Origin: Rhodobacter huangdaonensis
GTDB taxonomy: Bacteria; Pseudomonadota; Alphaproteobacteria; Rhodobacterales; Rhodobacteraceae
Assembly: GCF_004022465.1 (NCBI RefSeq)
Contig: NZ_SAVA01000007.1
Location: 1 to 64,000, forward strand
DNA length: 64,000 nt
Direction of reading: 5' to 3'
Position 1 is the stretch's first letter; each line of letters starts with the position of its first letter. The translations under genes and the position numbers were made by a program. Positions 1-9,219 of this stretch are shown here, piece by piece. A model generated the notes under the pieces. That model ran no database searches, was not told the origin of the DNA, and saw only the letters and a list, made by a program, of their open reading frames with translations.

Positions 1-39
1 CGGGGCAAGACCTCAGGCGACACCAAAGTCGCTCCCGGT

Positions 40-117
<78 letters not shown>

Positions 118-141
118 AAAATCAGACTTCGACACAACACC

Positions 142-167
142 AGCCCTCGCCAAATGCGGGGGCTTTG
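142..167 (+). terminator. Terminator after the initiator tRNA
   Basis: AGCCCTCGC (142-150) pairs with GCGGGGGCT (156-164), with one G.T wobble and a five-base loop, and TTT follows. The position just after the tRNA gene fits an intrinsic terminator. Confidence 0.6.
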
Positions 168-239
168 TCATGTCAAGCGCGCCGAGATCGAGAATTCCAG
201 CCAAGTCCCCAATGAGGTCAAGCTGATGGCCGCTGCTGT

Positions 240-700
240 GATCCCCGACAGTCATCCAGCTGATGCCGGAGCCCGCGGTTGAGTATGGCGCTGTTGCGCC
301 CATTGCGGTGAGTTGGGCCTCGAAAGCGGTGGGGGGCGCCGAGAGCCGGGTGTGGGCGCTCGGCGTTGTAATCGGCGCCCCAGCCCGCGACGATGGCGCG
401 GGCGTGGTCGAGCCCGTGAAACAGCGGCTCATTCAAGAGCTCGTCTCGCATCTTTGAGTTGAAGGCTTCACAGATCCCGTTCTGCATCGGCTGTCCCGGC
501 GCGATGAAGGGCCTGGAGACGCCGACCTCCTCGGTCGCGGCCAGCATCGCGTTCGAGCTGAACTCATTCGAGGGGCTTATGCGGCCCCACCGGGGTCCCG
601 GTCCCACCTCATCTTGATCGCTGACGATGAGGCCCGGCTTGCCGCACCGCGCGATCACCGCAGCAAGGCACTCCTTCGTCACGTCGTCGATCACGTTGAA
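240..700 (-). pseudogene. IS3-family transposase (OrfB) C-terminal remnant
   Basis: The minus strand encodes the second half of an rve integrase core: a VIDDVTKECL block, a VSD block, FIAPGQPMQNG, EAFNSKMRDELLNE, and the YNAERPHPALG block near the C-terminus. The frame shifts near position 340, after which PPTAFEAQLTAMG continues the transposase tail. Extra residues sit between the VSD and EFSSNAML blocks, and the N-terminal half is missing, so this is a decayed fragment. It faces another decayed IS3 transposase downstream. Confidence 0.8.
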
Positions 701-810
701 GAACGAGCCAGTGTGGCGCCATTGCTCCGAGCCCAATGGCGAAGGCTGTCGCCAACGATTTTTGGCCAGAAAGCTCAAGCCCTGGACCGGCAAGTGATGA
801 GGGATCGAGC

Positions 811-825
811 CGCCACTGGTTCGAG
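811..825. repeat. 15-bp direct repeat, copy 1
   Basis: CGCCACTGGTTCGAG occurs here and again at 1407-1421. The second copy lies at a break in the IS3 pseudogene reading frame, so the pair may be a trace of a local rearrangement. Confidence 0.5.
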
Positions 826-841
826 GTCGATCCCGAACGGG

Positions 842-1743
842 ATGATCGAACGCCCTCCCCCCTCGCTGTCGGTCGGGACGCGATGCCGCTTGGCTCGTCG
901 ATCTGGCGCTCGTCATTTTACTGCGCGCCGCAGGGCGAGACCGAGATGAACCTGGCATTGATGCAGGTGATCGACCGGCAGTTCCTGGAAACGCCGTTCT
1001 ACGGGGTCCGACGATGACCTTGCACTTGCAGAACGAGGGTCATCCTGTGAACCAGAAGCGCATCCGGCGGCTGATGCGCATGATGCCGATCTCCCGGAAG
1101 CCGAACACGATCCAGCCAGCGAAGGGGCACAAGACTTACCCGTATCTTCGGGGTGGCCTGCGGGCCGATCGGCCGAACCGGGTCTGGTGCGCCGACATCG
1201 CGCATCTGCCGATGCGCCGCATTCGCCATCGGGCGGCGCCTCGATGGCTCATTCCTCAACCTGGTCGCGGTCATGGACTGGTTCCCCCGCGAGGTCTTGG
1301 CCTGGCGCATCTCGAACACGCTGGAGGCGGAGTTCTGCGTCGAGGCGCTGAATGAGGCGATCCACCGCTTCGGACCGCCCGAGATCGTGAACATGGAGTA
1401 TGGTCGCGCCACTGGTTCGAGCGGCCATGCGACGTCAGGGGGCGCAGTTCACATCTTTTGCCTGGACTGACCGGCTGAAGCGTATCGGCACCCGGATCTC
1501 GATGGATGGCAAAGGGCGCTGCCTCGACAACATCTTCATCGAGCGCCTCTGGCGATCCCTGAAGTATGAGTGCGTCTACCTGCACGCCTGGGAGACCGGC
1601 TCTCAGGCGAAGGCGGGCGTTGGTCGATGGATCACCTTCTACACTCACCGGCGACCGCACGCCGCCCATGGCGGACAGCCGCCCGCCATGATCGACTTCA
1701 ACCGGATTGAAACCGACCAGCAGGGGCAGAGAGTAGCTTTAAT
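842..1743 (+). pseudogene. IS3-family transposase (OrfB) with frameshifts
   Basis: Blocks of an IS3-family OrfB appear in order but in changing frames. The first is RSSFYCAPQGETE with an HTH-like start (about 842-1017), then RPNRVWCADIAHLPM (to about 1220), VAVMDWFPREVLAWRISNT (to about 1395), and QFTSFAWTDRL through SMDGKGRCLDNIFIERLWR and RRPHAAHGG (1430-1690). At least three frameshifts separate them, and the segment around 1395-1430 that should carry the second catalytic Asp (usually NTDQGSQF) is scrambled. It cannot make an active transposase. The family is clear; the exact IS is not. Confidence 0.85.
1407..1421. repeat. 15-bp direct repeat, copy 2
   Basis: This is identical to 811-825 and sits at the point where the IS3 pseudogene loses its catalytic-Asp segment. 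Confidence 0.5.
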
Positions 1744-1875
1744 TACCCCAGATCCTGTCCAACGATCGGGGGGGGAGCTCACCCGAGCGGCTCAGAGCCG
1801 ACATTGACCATGCGCTTCGCACCGCGCCGCGGTTTGCGAGGGGCCCGCGCGCCTTGGGTGATGGCGGTGACCCGC

Positions 1876-2781
1876 CTATAAGGATCTCTGCCTTTCAGGA
1901 TAGTACGTCCAGGCCAGAAACCGGCTGGTCTTCTGGCCCTGCGCCATTTCGATGACCCTGAACTCGGCGACCTTCGCTTTCTTCAGCAGTCTGCAGAGTG
2001 GCTTGAGGTTGTCTTTCTTGGACACCAGGCAGGTGAACCACAGGCATTGGTCGGCAAAAGTCATGCTCTGCTCGATCATTCTGGCGATGAAGCCGATCTC
2101 CCCCCCGGGGCACCAGAGTTCGGCATTCTGGCCGCCGAAATTGAGCTCGGCCGAGTGTCCCTTGCCAAGATTGCGCCACTTGCGCCGCGTGCCCTCTTCA
2201 GCCTCGGCAAGCGACGCATGAAACGGCGGATTGCAGAGGGTGACATGGAAAATGTCATCGGGGCCGACAACGCCTGCGAAGATATCCTCCGGGTTGTTCT
2301 GACGCCTGAGCCGGATATTCAGCCCGTTGCGTTTGCAGATCTCGCGTGCCGACTTGAGCGAGACCGGGTCGATATCGACACCGGTGAAGTCCCAGCCGTA
2401 TTCATGCCGACCTGTCAGCGGATAGACGAGGCTGGCGCCGGTTCCGATGTCCAGCGCCTTGATCTCGGGGCCGTGCGGGATCTTGTGGCCGTTACTCTCG
2501 GCCAGCAGATCCGCCAGGTAGTGGATGTAATCGACACGGCCCGGGATCGGAGGACACAGGAAAGAGGCCGGAATATCCCAGAAATCAATGTCATAATGCG
2601 TCCGCAACAGCGCCCGATTGAGCATGCGGACCGCGTCCGGGTCCTGAAAACTGATCGTCGTCTGACCGCGCGGGTTTCTTGTCGTGAAGGCCTCCAGTTC
2701 GGGAGATCTTACGATCAGGCGGTCAAAGTCATACCCCTCCCGGTGCTGGTTGCGGGGGTGCAACATGGGTTTGACTGCCAT
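1876..2781 (-). CDS. rlmF: 23S rRNA (adenine-N6)-methyltransferase RlmF
   Basis: This 301-residue protein would methylate N6 of A1618 (E. coli numbering) in 23S rRNA, using S-adenosylmethionine in the cytosol. It has the family's opening HPRNQHREGYDFD, a SAM-binding ALDIGTGAS near residue 109, and the N6-adenine methyltransferase motif NPPF near residue 184. Its length is normal for RlmF. It stands alone between the IS3 debris and a hydrolase on the same strand. The start at 2781 gives the family N-terminus, although the ribosome site is weak. Confidence 0.93.
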   Translation of the reverse strand: MAVKPMLHPRNQHREGYDFDRLIVRSPELEAFTTRNPRGQTTISFQDPDAVRMLNRALLRTHYDIDFWDIPASFLCPPIPGRVDYIHYLADLLAESNGHKIPHGPEIKALDIGTGASLVYPLTGRHEYGWDFTGVDIDPVSLKSAREICKRNGLNIRLRRQNNPEDIFAGVVGPDDIFHVTLCNPPFHASLAEAEEGTRRKWRNLGKGHSAELNFGGQNAELWCPGGEIGFIARMIEQSMTFADQCLWFTCLVSKKDNLKPLCRLLKKAKVAEFRVIEMAQGQKTSRFLAWTYYPERQRSL

Positions 2782-2989
2782 GGAAAACCTTCTGGCCTAT
2801 TGGTGCAGGGCGCCAAGCTTAGAGCTTCGCAGCGGCTTGCGGAATACCTGAACGGCCCAATGGCGACGTTTGCCGACCCGCCTGCGGTGTGGTTCGGCGT
2901 CGCAAAAGCTGCCGGGCGGGGCAAGATGCGGCAGCATTCGGTTTTCGGTGGCGGCGGCGCGGGGCCTTCTTGCCGCTTTCATCTTCAAT

Positions 2990-3018
2990 CCGACCATGCC
3001 GGGGGGCGGCATGGTCGG
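2990..3018 (-). terminator. Terminator after the alpha/beta hydrolase
   Basis: A perfect 12-bp inverted repeat (CCGACCATGCCG, 2990-3001; CGGCATGGTCGG, 3007-3018) with a 5-base loop lies 15 bp past the hydrolase stop. On the minus strand it is followed by an AT-rich stretch. Confidence 0.8.
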
Positions 3019-3032
3019 ACTACGAGATCGGA

Positions 3033-3977
3033 TCAGGCCTTGATGAAGGCCAGGATATCGGCGTTCAGCAGGCCCGCATGGGTGGTCAGCATCCCGTGCG
3101 AGAGACCCTTGTAGATCTTCATCTGGCCGTTCCGCAGCAGCCTGATCTGCTTCTCGGCGGCATCCTTGTAGGGCACGACCTGATCGTCATCGCCATGCAG
3201 CACCAGCGTGGGCACGGTGATCGCCTTCAGATCCTCGGTCTGGTCGGTCTCCGAGAAGGCCTTGATCCCGTCGTAATGGGCCTTGGCCCCGCCCATCATG
3301 CCCTGACGCCACCAGTTGTCGATCACGCCGGGCAGCACCGTCGCGCCTTCGCGGTTGAAGCCATAGAACGGCCCGGCCGGGACATCGCGGAAGAACTGCG
3401 CCCGGTTTGCCGCGAGGGCGGCGCGGAAGCCGTCAAAGACCTCGAGCGGCGTGCCCTCGGGGTTGGCGGCGGTCTTCAGCATCAGCGGCGGCACCGCGGC
3501 CACGAGCACGGCCTTGGCGACGCGGCCCTGCGGCTGACCGAATTTCGCGACATAGCGGGCGACCTCGCCGCCGCCCGTCGAATGGCCGATATGCACCGCG
3601 CCCCGCAGATCGAGCGCCTCGAACACCGCCGCCGCATCGGCCGCGTAATGGTCCATGTCATGCCCCTCGCTGACCTGCTGCGAGCGGCCATGGCCGCGCC
3701 GGTCATGGGCGACGACGCGATAGCCGTGGGCGAGGAAGAACAGCATCTGCGCGTCCCAGTCGTCCGAGGACAGCGGCCAGCCGTGGTGAAAGACGATGGG
3801 CTGCGCGTCTTTCGGGCCCCAGTCCTTGTAGAAGATTTCCACGCCGTCTTTCGTCTTGATCGTGTCCATCACGATATCTCCTTTGATTTGAGCAAAAATC
3901 TCGCGCGGCAGCGCCGAGAGGGCCGCGGCTGCCGCCGCCGTCATCAGCATCTGTCGCCGTGTGTGTTCGATCGGCAT
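3033..3977 (-). CDS. Alpha/beta hydrolase, cofactor-free haloperoxidase/esterase type
   Basis: This 314-residue protein has an alpha/beta-hydrolase fold close to non-haem chloroperoxidases. It shows HHGWP (oxyanion region), DRRGHGRS, the nucleophile elbow GHSTGGG, HGDDDQ (acid) and GLSHGM (catalytic His). The first 36 residues carry HTRRQMLM followed by an alanine-rich stretch, which looks like a Tat-type signal. A second start at 3869 (MDTIKTKDG) has a strong AAAGGAG site 8 bases upstream and matches where cytosolic family members usually begin, so both exported and cytosolic forms are possible. It is divergent from the AraC regulator at 4071. The natural substrate is unknown. Confidence 0.85.
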   Translation of the reverse strand: MPIEHTRRQMLMTAAAAAALSALPREIFAQIKGDIVMDTIKTKDGVEIFYKDWGPKDAQPIVFHHGWPLSSDDWDAQMLFFLAHGYRVVAHDRRGHGRSQQVSEGHDMDHYAADAAAVFEALDLRGAVHIGHSTGGGEVARYVAKFGQPQGRVAKAVLVAAVPPLMLKTAANPEGTPLEVFDGFRAALAANRAQFFRDVPAGPFYGFNREGATVLPGVIDNWWRQGMMGGAKAHYDGIKAFSETDQTEDLKAITVPTLVLHGDDDQVVPYKDAAEKQIRLLRNGQMKIYKGLSHGMLTTHAGLLNADILAFIKA

Positions 3978-4070
3978 TTGTGACCTCTTGCTTTCGACAG
4001 GAGGAAACCTAGAACCTGAGGGGCGCCAGGAGACGTGGCTGAAATGACATTAGGGGAGGCAAAACGGACA

Positions 4071-5072
4071 ATGTCGCGCAAAGCCGCCCCGGTGGCCGAG
4101 ATCGGCCTTCTGATCTATCCCGATTGTCAGCTGGCCGCGGTGCACGGGCTGACCGATCTCTTTCGCATTGCCGGCGAATGGACGGGGGAGAATGCCGCGC
4201 GCCTGCGGGTGAGCCACTGGCAGGCCGCGGAGGACGGGGTGGACTGCGTCTGGGACAGTGACCCGGGCGCGCCGCATGCATTGGGGCACGCGATCATCCC
4301 ACCCAGCATCATCATGCCCGATCGGATGGCGCCCGCGCCCGCGGCTGCAACTTGGCTGCGCGCCCGGCATGCCGCGGGAACCGTGCTCTGTTCGGTCTGC
4401 GCCGGCGCCTTCGTGCTGGCCGAGACCGGGCTGATGAATGGCCGCCGGGCGACGACGCATTGGGCCTTTGCCGCGCAGCTGGCCGCGCGGTTTCCCGAGA
4501 TCCGCCTCGCCGAGGACCACATGATGATCGACGAGGGCGACGTGATGACGGCGGGCGGCATTCTCGCCTGGACCGATCTGGGGCTTACGCTGGTCGAGCG
4601 GCTGCTCGGGCCGGCGACGATGCTCGCGACGGCGAAATTCCTGCTGATCGACCCGCCGCGCTCAAGCCAGCGGCCCTTTGCGCAGTTCATCCCGCGCTTC
4701 GATCACGGCGATGAGGCCATCCGAAGCGCGCAGCATCACCTGCACGCCCATGCCTTCACGGCGCTGCGGCTCGGGGATCTGCATGGCATCGCCGCAATGA
4801 CCGAGCGCACCTTCCTGCGCCGCTTCACCGCGGCCACCGGCCACCGGCCGAACGACTATTTGCAACAGGTCCGGATCGCGAAGGCCCGCGAGGATCTGGA
4901 GCGCACGATCACGCCGGTGGATCAGATCGCCTGGCAGGTCGGCTATTCCGACCCTGCGGCCTTTCGCAAGATCTTCCAGAAGATCACCGGCTCGACGCCG
5001 GTCGCCTACCGGCAACGCTTTGGCATCGCCGGGGCAAGCGGGGGGCAGCCCAAGGAACAGGGAAGAGGCTGA
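4071..5072 (+). CDS. GlxA-type AraC-family transcriptional regulator
   Basis: This 333-residue protein has a DJ-1/PfpI-like domain (roughly residues 10-190, with the nucleophile-elbow-like SVCAGAF) followed by an AraC double helix-turn-helix (about 235-330; MTERTFLRRF, then GYSDPAAFRKIFQKITG). Members regulate transcription, and the DJ-1-like part probably senses a small molecule. I chose ATG 4071 over GTG 4035 because AGGGGAGG lies 11 bases upstream of 4071. It is divergent from the hydrolase and may control it. Confidence 0.88.
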   Translation: MSRKAAPVAEIGLLIYPDCQLAAVHGLTDLFRIAGEWTGENAARLRVSHWQAAEDGVDCVWDSDPGAPHALGHAIIPPSIIMPDRMAPAPAAATWLRARHAAGTVLCSVCAGAFVLAETGLMNGRRATTHWAFAAQLAARFPEIRLAEDHMMIDEGDVMTAGGILAWTDLGLTLVERLLGPATMLATAKFLLIDPPRSSQRPFAQFIPRFDHGDEAIRSAQHHLHAHAFTALRLGDLHGIAAMTERTFLRRFTAATGHRPNDYLQQVRIAKAREDLERTITPVDQIAWQVGYSDPAAFRKIFQKITGSTPVAYRQRFGIAGASGGQPKEQGRG

Positions 5073-5345
5073 CGCTCCCCCATCCCTGCCCCCAAATGGA
5101 TCGCAATCGAAGGTGTCGGCGCGAACGGGCCATGTGGCGCGGACCGCGCCCGCACTGGCGAAACCACGCTGCTGCAGTCAGTGAAGACGGTCCGAAGGCC
5201 GTCTCCGAACGCACCGATATGCTGCCTCGCGGTGATCCGGCCCTGTCCGCTCCGGCCTGAAGGACACCCGACACCGCCTTGTACCAAAGTCCACCATCGG
5301 AATGATGCGGCGAAATGGTAATGTTGCGGGCGGGAGGAGTGCCGC

Positions 5346-7094
5346 ATGGTCGAGCATGATCACGTCGAGGAGATCGCGCAGGTCCTGGATGGGCGGGCAA
5401 CGGGCCGGGACAGCTATGTGGATGCGTCCTGGCGGCGCTGCGTTGAAGTCTATGGCATGGACCCGACCTGCAGCGCCCCGGCCCATATCGTCACGGACTC
5501 GGAACTCCGCACCCATCGGGAGCAGGCCGACTGGATGATCGGCGCGGCGCGCTCGAGCCTGCAGCGGCTGTTTCGCCAGGTGGCGGGGCAGAATTATGTT
5601 CTGCTGCTGACCGACGCCAAAGGCGTCTGCGTCGATTTTTTCGGGGACGACCGGCTCGTGGACGAGCTGCGCGGCGCGGGGCTTTATCTGGGCTCGAACT
5701 GGTCCGAAGACCTTGCCGGAACCTGCGGGGTCGGTGCCTGCATCTATACCGGCGAGCCGGTCACCGTCCATCAGGATGACCACTTCGGCAGCGCGCATAC
5801 CGGGCTGTCCTGCACCTCGGCGCCGATCTACGACAGCCTTGGCCATCTGGCGGCGGTGCTCGATATTTCCCTCCTGCGCTCGCCCTCGCCGAAAAGCAGC
5901 CAGAACCTTGCGATGTCTCTGGTGACCTCTGCGGCGCGGCGGGTCGAGATGGCAAACCTCATGGCGGCCAGCCGCCGCGAATGGGTGCTGCGGTTTTCCA
6001 CGAGCCCGGAGTTCCTCGATGTCGATCCGGAAGCCGCGGTGACGCTTGATGGATCGGGGCGCGTGATCGGCGCCACGCATGCGGCGACACAGATGCTGTC
6101 GCGCGGCAAGGGGCTGATCGGAGAGCGCATCGACAGCCTGCTCGGGCTGAGCGTGGACGACCTGCCCGACCTGATGCGCGACCGCCCCACGGAGGAAAGG
6201 GTCGTGTCGCTGAGCGATGGCGGTGCGGTTTTCGGCCATGCGATTGCGCCGCAGCGGCCGCGCAGGGCGCAGAAGGACCGGTCAGCGCCGGAGACGCGCG
6301 CGGTCGGCGGCGTTCTTGCCGCCCTGGCGGGAAGCGATCCGACCATGGCGCGCCTGCTGTCGCAGGCGGAACGGCTTGCCCCGACGCATGTCCCGCTCCT
6401 GATCTGCGGCGAGAGCGGCAGCGGCAAGACCCGGCTCGCCCGCGCGATCCACATGGCATCGCGCCGGCGCGGCTTCGTGGCCCTCGATTGTGCGGGCGCG
6501 CAGCCCGATCAGATCGAGGCGGCCCTCTCGGCGCAGCCGGAGCCGGGGACGCTGCTCCTGCGGGGGGTGGAGGATCTGCGGCCCGAGGTCGCGCGGGCCC
6601 TTCCGGCGCTTCTGGATGCCCATGCCCAGATGCGCCCGATTGCCACCAGCGGCCATGCGCCGGGCGCGCTGCTCTCGGGCGAGACCCTTCCGGCGGCGCT
6701 TTATCACCGGCTTGCCGGTTCCGTGCTCGACGTGCCGCCCCTGCGCGAGCGGCAGGATCTCGGCTGGCTGATCGAGCGGCTCCTCGGCCGGCGCTGCGGC
6801 GGGGAAATGCGGCTGACACCCTCGGCGCGCTCGGAGCTGATGGCGCGCGACTGGCCGGGGAACCTGCGCGAGCTCGGCAATGTGCTCGACGTCGCCTGTG
6901 CGCTGGCCGAGAGCACGGTGATCGACCTGCCGGACCTGCCCGCGGCGCCCAGACCGCGCGAGGAGCGGCTCGATCTCGAGGCGGTGCTGGACGCCTGCAA
7001 CTGGAACATGGCGCGCACCGCCCGCCGTCTCGGGGTGAACCGCTCGACCATCCTGCGCCGCATCCGCAAGGAGGGGCTGCAGGCGCCGCAGTGA
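5346..7094 (+). CDS. AcoR-like GAF/AAA/Fis regulator with degenerate sigma-54 domain
   Basis: This 582-residue protein has the acetoin-regulator AcoR layout: a GAF-type sensor (about 60-190), an AAA domain, and a C-terminal Fis helix-turn-helix (ACNWNMARTARRLGVNRST). Walker A is intact (GESGSGKT), but the Walker B position reads GTLLLRGVEDL where GTLFLDEI is usual. The segment that should hold GAFTGA, which contacts sigma-54, is deleted. From family knowledge it probably cannot drive open-complex formation with sigma-54. It lies just upstream of a monooxygenase and a butanediol-dehydrogenase-like gene and probably controls them. A GGGAGGAG site precedes the ATG. Confidence 0.87.
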   Translation: MVEHDHVEEIAQVLDGRATGRDSYVDASWRRCVEVYGMDPTCSAPAHIVTDSELRTHREQADWMIGAARSSLQRLFRQVAGQNYVLLLTDAKGVCVDFFGDDRLVDELRGAGLYLGSNWSEDLAGTCGVGACIYTGEPVTVHQDDHFGSAHTGLSCTSAPIYDSLGHLAAVLDISLLRSPSPKSSQNLAMSLVTSAARRVEMANLMAASRREWVLRFSTSPEFLDVDPEAAVTLDGSGRVIGATHAATQMLSRGKGLIGERIDSLLGLSVDDLPDLMRDRPTEERVVSLSDGGAVFGHAIAPQRPRRAQKDRSAPETRAVGGVLAALAGSDPTMARLLSQAERLAPTHVPLLICGESGSGKTRLARAIHMASRRRGFVALDCAGAQPDQIEAALSAQPEPGTLLLRGVEDLRPEVARALPALLDAHAQMRPIATSGHAPGALLSGETLPAALYHRLAGSVLDVPPLRERQDLGWLIERLLGRRCGGEMRLTPSARSELMARDWPGNLRELGNVLDVACALAESTVIDLPDLPAAPRPREERLDLEAVLDACNWNMARTARRLGVNRSTILRRIRKEGLQAPQ

Positions 7095-7096
7095 GA

Positions 7097-7124
7097 TGTT
7101 GCGCGGCGTTGCGTGTGCAACATG
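7097..7124 (+). promoter_or_regulatory. Candidate operator for the AcoR-like regulator
   Basis: ATGTTGC (7097-7103) and GCAACAT (7118-7124) form an inverted repeat with a 14-base gap, with an inner TTGCG/TGCAA dyad. It lies between the regulator gene and the monooxygenase. A half-site ATGTTGCG also occurs at 5321-5328, just upstream of the regulator itself. Binding is inferred. Confidence 0.4.
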
Positions 7125-7234
7125 CTGCGTCGCCGCAAGTGCCGGGAGGGCATTTTCCGGCAGATTTCCGTGGAGCCGAGGCGCCGCGCCTTGCCAATCT
7201 TCCCCCATCACATTGCCGATGAGGAGGAAACGCA

Positions 7235-9034
7235 ATGCTCGACTCGACAGTCACCACGCAGGTGCAGGAGACGCTCGACCGCCTGAACGCCGCCCTTGAG
7301 GAAGGCGACGCACAGGCCGCCAGCGCGCTCTTTGCCACCGACAGCTACTGGCGCGATCTGGTCGCCGTGACCTGGAACCTGAAGACGGTGGAGGGGCCGT
7401 CCGGGGTGCAGGACATGCTCACCGCGCAGCTCGGGCACACGCGGCCCGGCCGGTTCGCCCTGCAGAGCGGCGAGATCCCCACCGAGGAGGGCGGCGTCAC
7501 CACCGCCTGGGTCACCTTCGAAACCGCCGCCGGCCGTGGCTGGGGCCTGATGCGCCTGAAGGAGGGGCGGATCTGGACCTTGCTGACCGCGCTGCAGGAG
7601 CTGAAGGGCTTCGAGGAGAACCGGGGCAAACGGCGCCCGATGGGGGCCGAACACGGCGCCTCCAAGGACCGCATGTCCTGGACGGAAAAGCGCGCGGCGG
7701 AGGCGGCCGAGCTTGGCTATACCCGACAGCCCTACACCGTCATCATCGGCGGCGGGCAGGGCGGCATCGCCCTTGCCGCGCGGCTGCGCCAGCTTGGCGT
7801 GCCGGCCATCGTGCTCGACAAGCATGACCGGCCCGGCGACCAGTGGCGCTCGCGCTACAAGTCGCTCTGCCTGCATGATCCGATCTGGTACGACCATCTG
7901 CCCTACATCAAGTTCCCCGACAACTGGCCGGTCTTCACCCCCAAGGACAAGGTCGGCGACTGGCTCGAGATGTACACCAAGGTGATGGAGCTGAATTACT
8001 GGACGCGCTCCGAGGTGCAGAAGGCGCGCTTTGACGCGGCAAGCGGCACCTGGGAGGTCAAGGTGAACCGCGACGGCGAGGAGGTGACGCTGCGCCCCAC
8101 GCAGCTGGTGCTTGCCACCGGCATGTCGGGCAAGCCGAACATGCCCTCCTTCCCGGGGATGGAGAGCTTCCGCGGCGAGATCCAGCACAGCTCGCAGCAC
8201 AAGGGCCCCGACGACTGGGCGGGCAAGAAGGTGGTGGTGATCGGCTCCAACAACTCGGCGCATGACATCTGCGCCGCGCTTTGGGAGGCGGATGCCGATG
8301 TCACCATGGTGCAGCGCTCCTCGACCCATATCGTGCGCTCGGACAGCCTGATGGAGATCGGCCTCGGCGCGCTTTATTCCGAAGAGGCCGTGGCCTCCGG
8401 GATGACCACGGAAAAGGCCGACATGGTCTTTGCCTCGCTGCCCTACAAGATCATGCACGAGTTCCAGATCCCGCTTTACGACAAGATGCGCGAGCGCGAT
8501 GCGGAGTTCTACGCCGGGCTCGAGAAGGCGGGCTTCGATCTCGACTGGGGCGATGACGGCTCGGGCCTGTTCATGAAATACCTGCGCCGCGGGTCGGGCT
8601 ATTACATCGACGTGGGCGCCAGCCAGCTGATCATCGACGGCGCGGTCAAGCTGGTGAAGGGCCAGCCCGCGCGCTTCGACGAAACCGGCGTGGTGCTGAG
8701 CGACGGCAGGCATCTCGATGCGGATCTCGTGGTCATGGCCACCGGCTACGGCTCGATGAACGGCTGGGCTGCCGACCTCATCAGCCAGGAGGTGGCGGAC
8801 AAGGTGGGCAAGGTCTGGGGCCTCGGCTCCGACACCACCAAGGATCCCGGCCCCTGGGAGGGCGAACAGCGCAACATGTGGAAGCCGACCCAGCAGGAAA
8901 ACCTGTGGTTCCATGGCGGCAACCTGCACCAGTCGCGGCATTACTCGCTCTATCTTGCGCTGCAGCTGAAGGCCCGGATGGAGGGGCTCGAGACGCCCGT
9001 CTACGGCCTGCAGGAGGTGCATCACCTGTCCTGA
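7235..9034 (+). CDS. Flavin-containing monooxygenase with N-terminal NTF2-like domain
   Basis: This 599-residue protein opens with an NTF2/SnoaL-like domain (about 1-135), followed by a class B flavoprotein monooxygenase. The FAD-binding site is GGGQGGIALAARL (about residue 170), the NADPH-binding site is VVVIGSNNSAHD, and the C-terminal block is ATGYGSMNG. Between them lies FRGEIQHSSQH, which fits the FxGxxxHxxx fingerprint of flavin and Baeyer-Villiger monooxygenases but ends in His, where Baeyer-Villiger enzymes have Trp. It probably oxygenates a small organic substrate such as a ketone, using NADPH and O2. The start has GAGGAGG upstream. It sits between an AcoR-like regulator and a diol dehydrogenase. 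Confidence 0.85.
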   Translation: MLDSTVTTQVQETLDRLNAALEEGDAQAASALFATDSYWRDLVAVTWNLKTVEGPSGVQDMLTAQLGHTRPGRFALQSGEIPTEEGGVTTAWVTFETAAGRGWGLMRLKEGRIWTLLTALQELKGFEENRGKRRPMGAEHGASKDRMSWTEKRAAEAAELGYTRQPYTVIIGGGQGGIALAARLRQLGVPAIVLDKHDRPGDQWRSRYKSLCLHDPIWYDHLPYIKFPDNWPVFTPKDKVGDWLEMYTKVMELNYWTRSEVQKARFDAASGTWEVKVNRDGEEVTLRPTQLVLATGMSGKPNMPSFPGMESFRGEIQHSSQHKGPDDWAGKKVVVIGSNNSAHDICAALWEADADVTMVQRSSTHIVRSDSLMEIGLGALYSEEAVASGMTTEKADMVFASLPYKIMHEFQIPLYDKMRERDAEFYAGLEKAGFDLDWGDDGSGLFMKYLRRGSGYYIDVGASQLIIDGAVKLVKGQPARFDETGVVLSDGRHLDADLVVMATGYGSMNGWAADLISQEVADKVGKVWGLGSDTTKDPGPWEGEQRNMWKPTQQENLWFHGGNLHQSRHYSLYLALQLKARMEGLETPVYGLQEVHHLS

Positions 9035-9219
9035 TGCACCGCGCGCACCCGGCTCCTCCCTGAACGGGTGCGCGCAAACCTTCCCCGATACCGCAGCGGG
9101 AACGCCCTGCCGCGCAGCGGGACAGGCGGTCTCGTCACCGGCGGGGTGCGCGCCATGGCCGGCCGAGCCGGGCCGACGGCGGCCGCTCGCCGAAACCGCA
9201 CGAACAAAGGAATAAGACG

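Noticed and set aside
7125..7234. Sigma-54 promoter upstream of the flavin monooxygenase
   Set aside because: The only GG/GC pairs seen have wrong spacing (11 and not 10 bases), and the adjacent regulator lacks the sigma-54 contact motif.
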